From assembly GCF_004120195.1 (NCBI RefSeq), contig NZ_SCHN01000009.1, positions 236,601-300,600 of the forward strand: DNA of 64,000 nucleotides, given 5' to 3'. Numbering within the stretch: position 1 is the first letter of the stretch; each line of letters opens with the position of its first letter. The position numbers and the translations under genes are program-made. Of this stretch, positions 63,518 to 64,000 are shown piece after piece. The notes under the pieces were generated by a model. The model did not search any database and was not told the DNA's origin. It saw only the letters and a list, made by a program, of their open reading frames with translations. Source of the stretch: Enterovibrio baiacu. Its GTDB lineage: Bacteria > Pseudomonadota > Gammaproteobacteria > Enterobacterales > Vibrionaceae.

Positions 63518-63754
63518 TTAAGTGTTGCTTACTGCTTCTTCAACCGCAGTGTCTTGCTGAGCGTCGTTTACGTTTTCAACATAAACCGAAGCCACGTCAG
63601 TGTTTTCCGCGTTGATGCCTTGCTCTGCTTCCAATGCCATTTTTGCACGATCGGCTTTAGAAATGTATTTAGGCTTGTTGCTTGTCTTCAGCTTCGCGCT
63701 TTTCTTCTTTGCGCGGCTTTTTAGGATCTGATTTACTTTTTTCTTTCTGTTCAT
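63518..63754 (-). CDS. DUF2986 family protein
   Basis: The 78-residue protein begins MNRKKKVNQILKSRAKKKSA and continues LKTSNKPKYISKADRAKMALE, matching DUF2986, a highly basic small protein of Vibrionaceae and relatives. The C-terminal half is acidic (INAENTDVASVYVENVNDA), an unusual charge split. Function is unknown; the basic half could bind RNA or DNA. The start ATG 63754 has GAGG in the upstream sequence. Confidence 0.85.
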   Translation of the reverse strand: MNRKKKVNQILKSRAKKKSAKLKTSNKPKYISKADRAKMALEAEQGINAENTDVASVYVENVNDAQQDTAVEEAVSNT

Positions 63755-64000
63755 TGGGTCATTACCTCTTCGAAGGGAGAGGGATTCTAAGGAGAACCCG
63801 TGAGGAACTCAAGTGCGACAGCATTACTGTGGCTGAATGTGTCAAAAACAGCCAATTTTCTTTTCTTCTTTTGTGTTTCAAGTTTGACCAAGAAATGTAA
63901 ATAACATGCGTTAATGAATGCTTGGTAGCGATTGTTATGTAAAGTGCTTATTAACAGCGCTCTAACAACGTTGAAAATACACCCAAATGGGTTTGTTAAT
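63755..64000. other. Non-coding end of the window
   Basis: About 245 bases upstream of the DUF2986 gene with no gene. A short palindromic stretch (ACACCCAAATGGGTTTG) near the end may belong to a following element. Confidence 0.35.

Overview
The window looks like chromosomal DNA from a marine gammaproteobacterium of the Vibrionaceae, perhaps close to Grimontia or Enterovibrio (inference; the genus cannot be fixed by eye). The evidence is a set of genes typical of that family: the mannitol operon mtlA-mtlD-mtlR, lipase with its foldase, a vibriolysin-type M4 protease with a GlyGly-CTERM tail, the DUF5062 and DUF2986 small proteins, rimB-rimK-desuccinylase and codBA. GC content is moderate. I see no rRNA, tRNA, CRISPR array, prophage or complete insertion sequence. 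Most genes are single genes or pairs separated by clear intrinsic terminators.

Layout. 1-3.7 kb: a partial DJ-1/PfpI protein, a Qnr-like pentapeptide-repeat protein, a MerR regulator, two unknown proteins and a NADAR protein. 4.5-8.9 kb: a degenerate enhancer-binding-type regulator, a PqqD-like small protein, a PhnR-like GntR regulator and a glycosyltransferase, interspersed with a repeated MITE-like element. 9.2-12.7 kb: a membrane diguanylate cyclase, a broken gene, and a 55-residue membrane protein. 12.7-15.1 kb: arsJ-gapdh, an arsenate detoxification pair preceded by a strong dyad. 15.5-24.6 kb: acetyltransferases, a 2-oxoglutarate dioxygenase overlapping a class V PLP enzyme, YqfB, a TrmH-type methyltransferase, an AraC regulator cut off by the repeat element, a YddG-like exporter, and a nitrilase/ASCH pair. 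24.7-29 kb: the mannitol operon with three CRP-like sites. 29-35 kb: small membrane proteins, msrB, a lipoprotein, a HAD phosphatase, and lipase plus foldase. 35-38 kb: the ribosomal S6 modification operon.

38-46 kb: two GNAT proteins, a DMT exporter diverging from a MarR regulator with two operators, a ParB-like mini-protein, a BLUF photoreceptor, a cupin-SDR pair and an MscS channel. 46-50 kb: the secreted M4 protease and a CPT-like kinase. 50-53 kb: codBA with a PurR box. 53-59 kb: two lipoprotein/TPR-type proteins, a LytS/LytTR two-component system, and a periplasmic-binding GGDEF protein whose active site is degenerate. 59-64 kb: a DUF3047 protein, the YbiT ABC-F ATPase, oligoendopeptidase F and a DUF2986 protein.

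The most unusual items are the regulator that lacks both GAFTGA and the phospho-acceptor (4480-5838), the dioxygenase-PLP enzyme pair (18098-19958), the degenerate GGDEF receptor (56699-58528), and the repeat element that has truncated one gene and supplies the 3' end of another.
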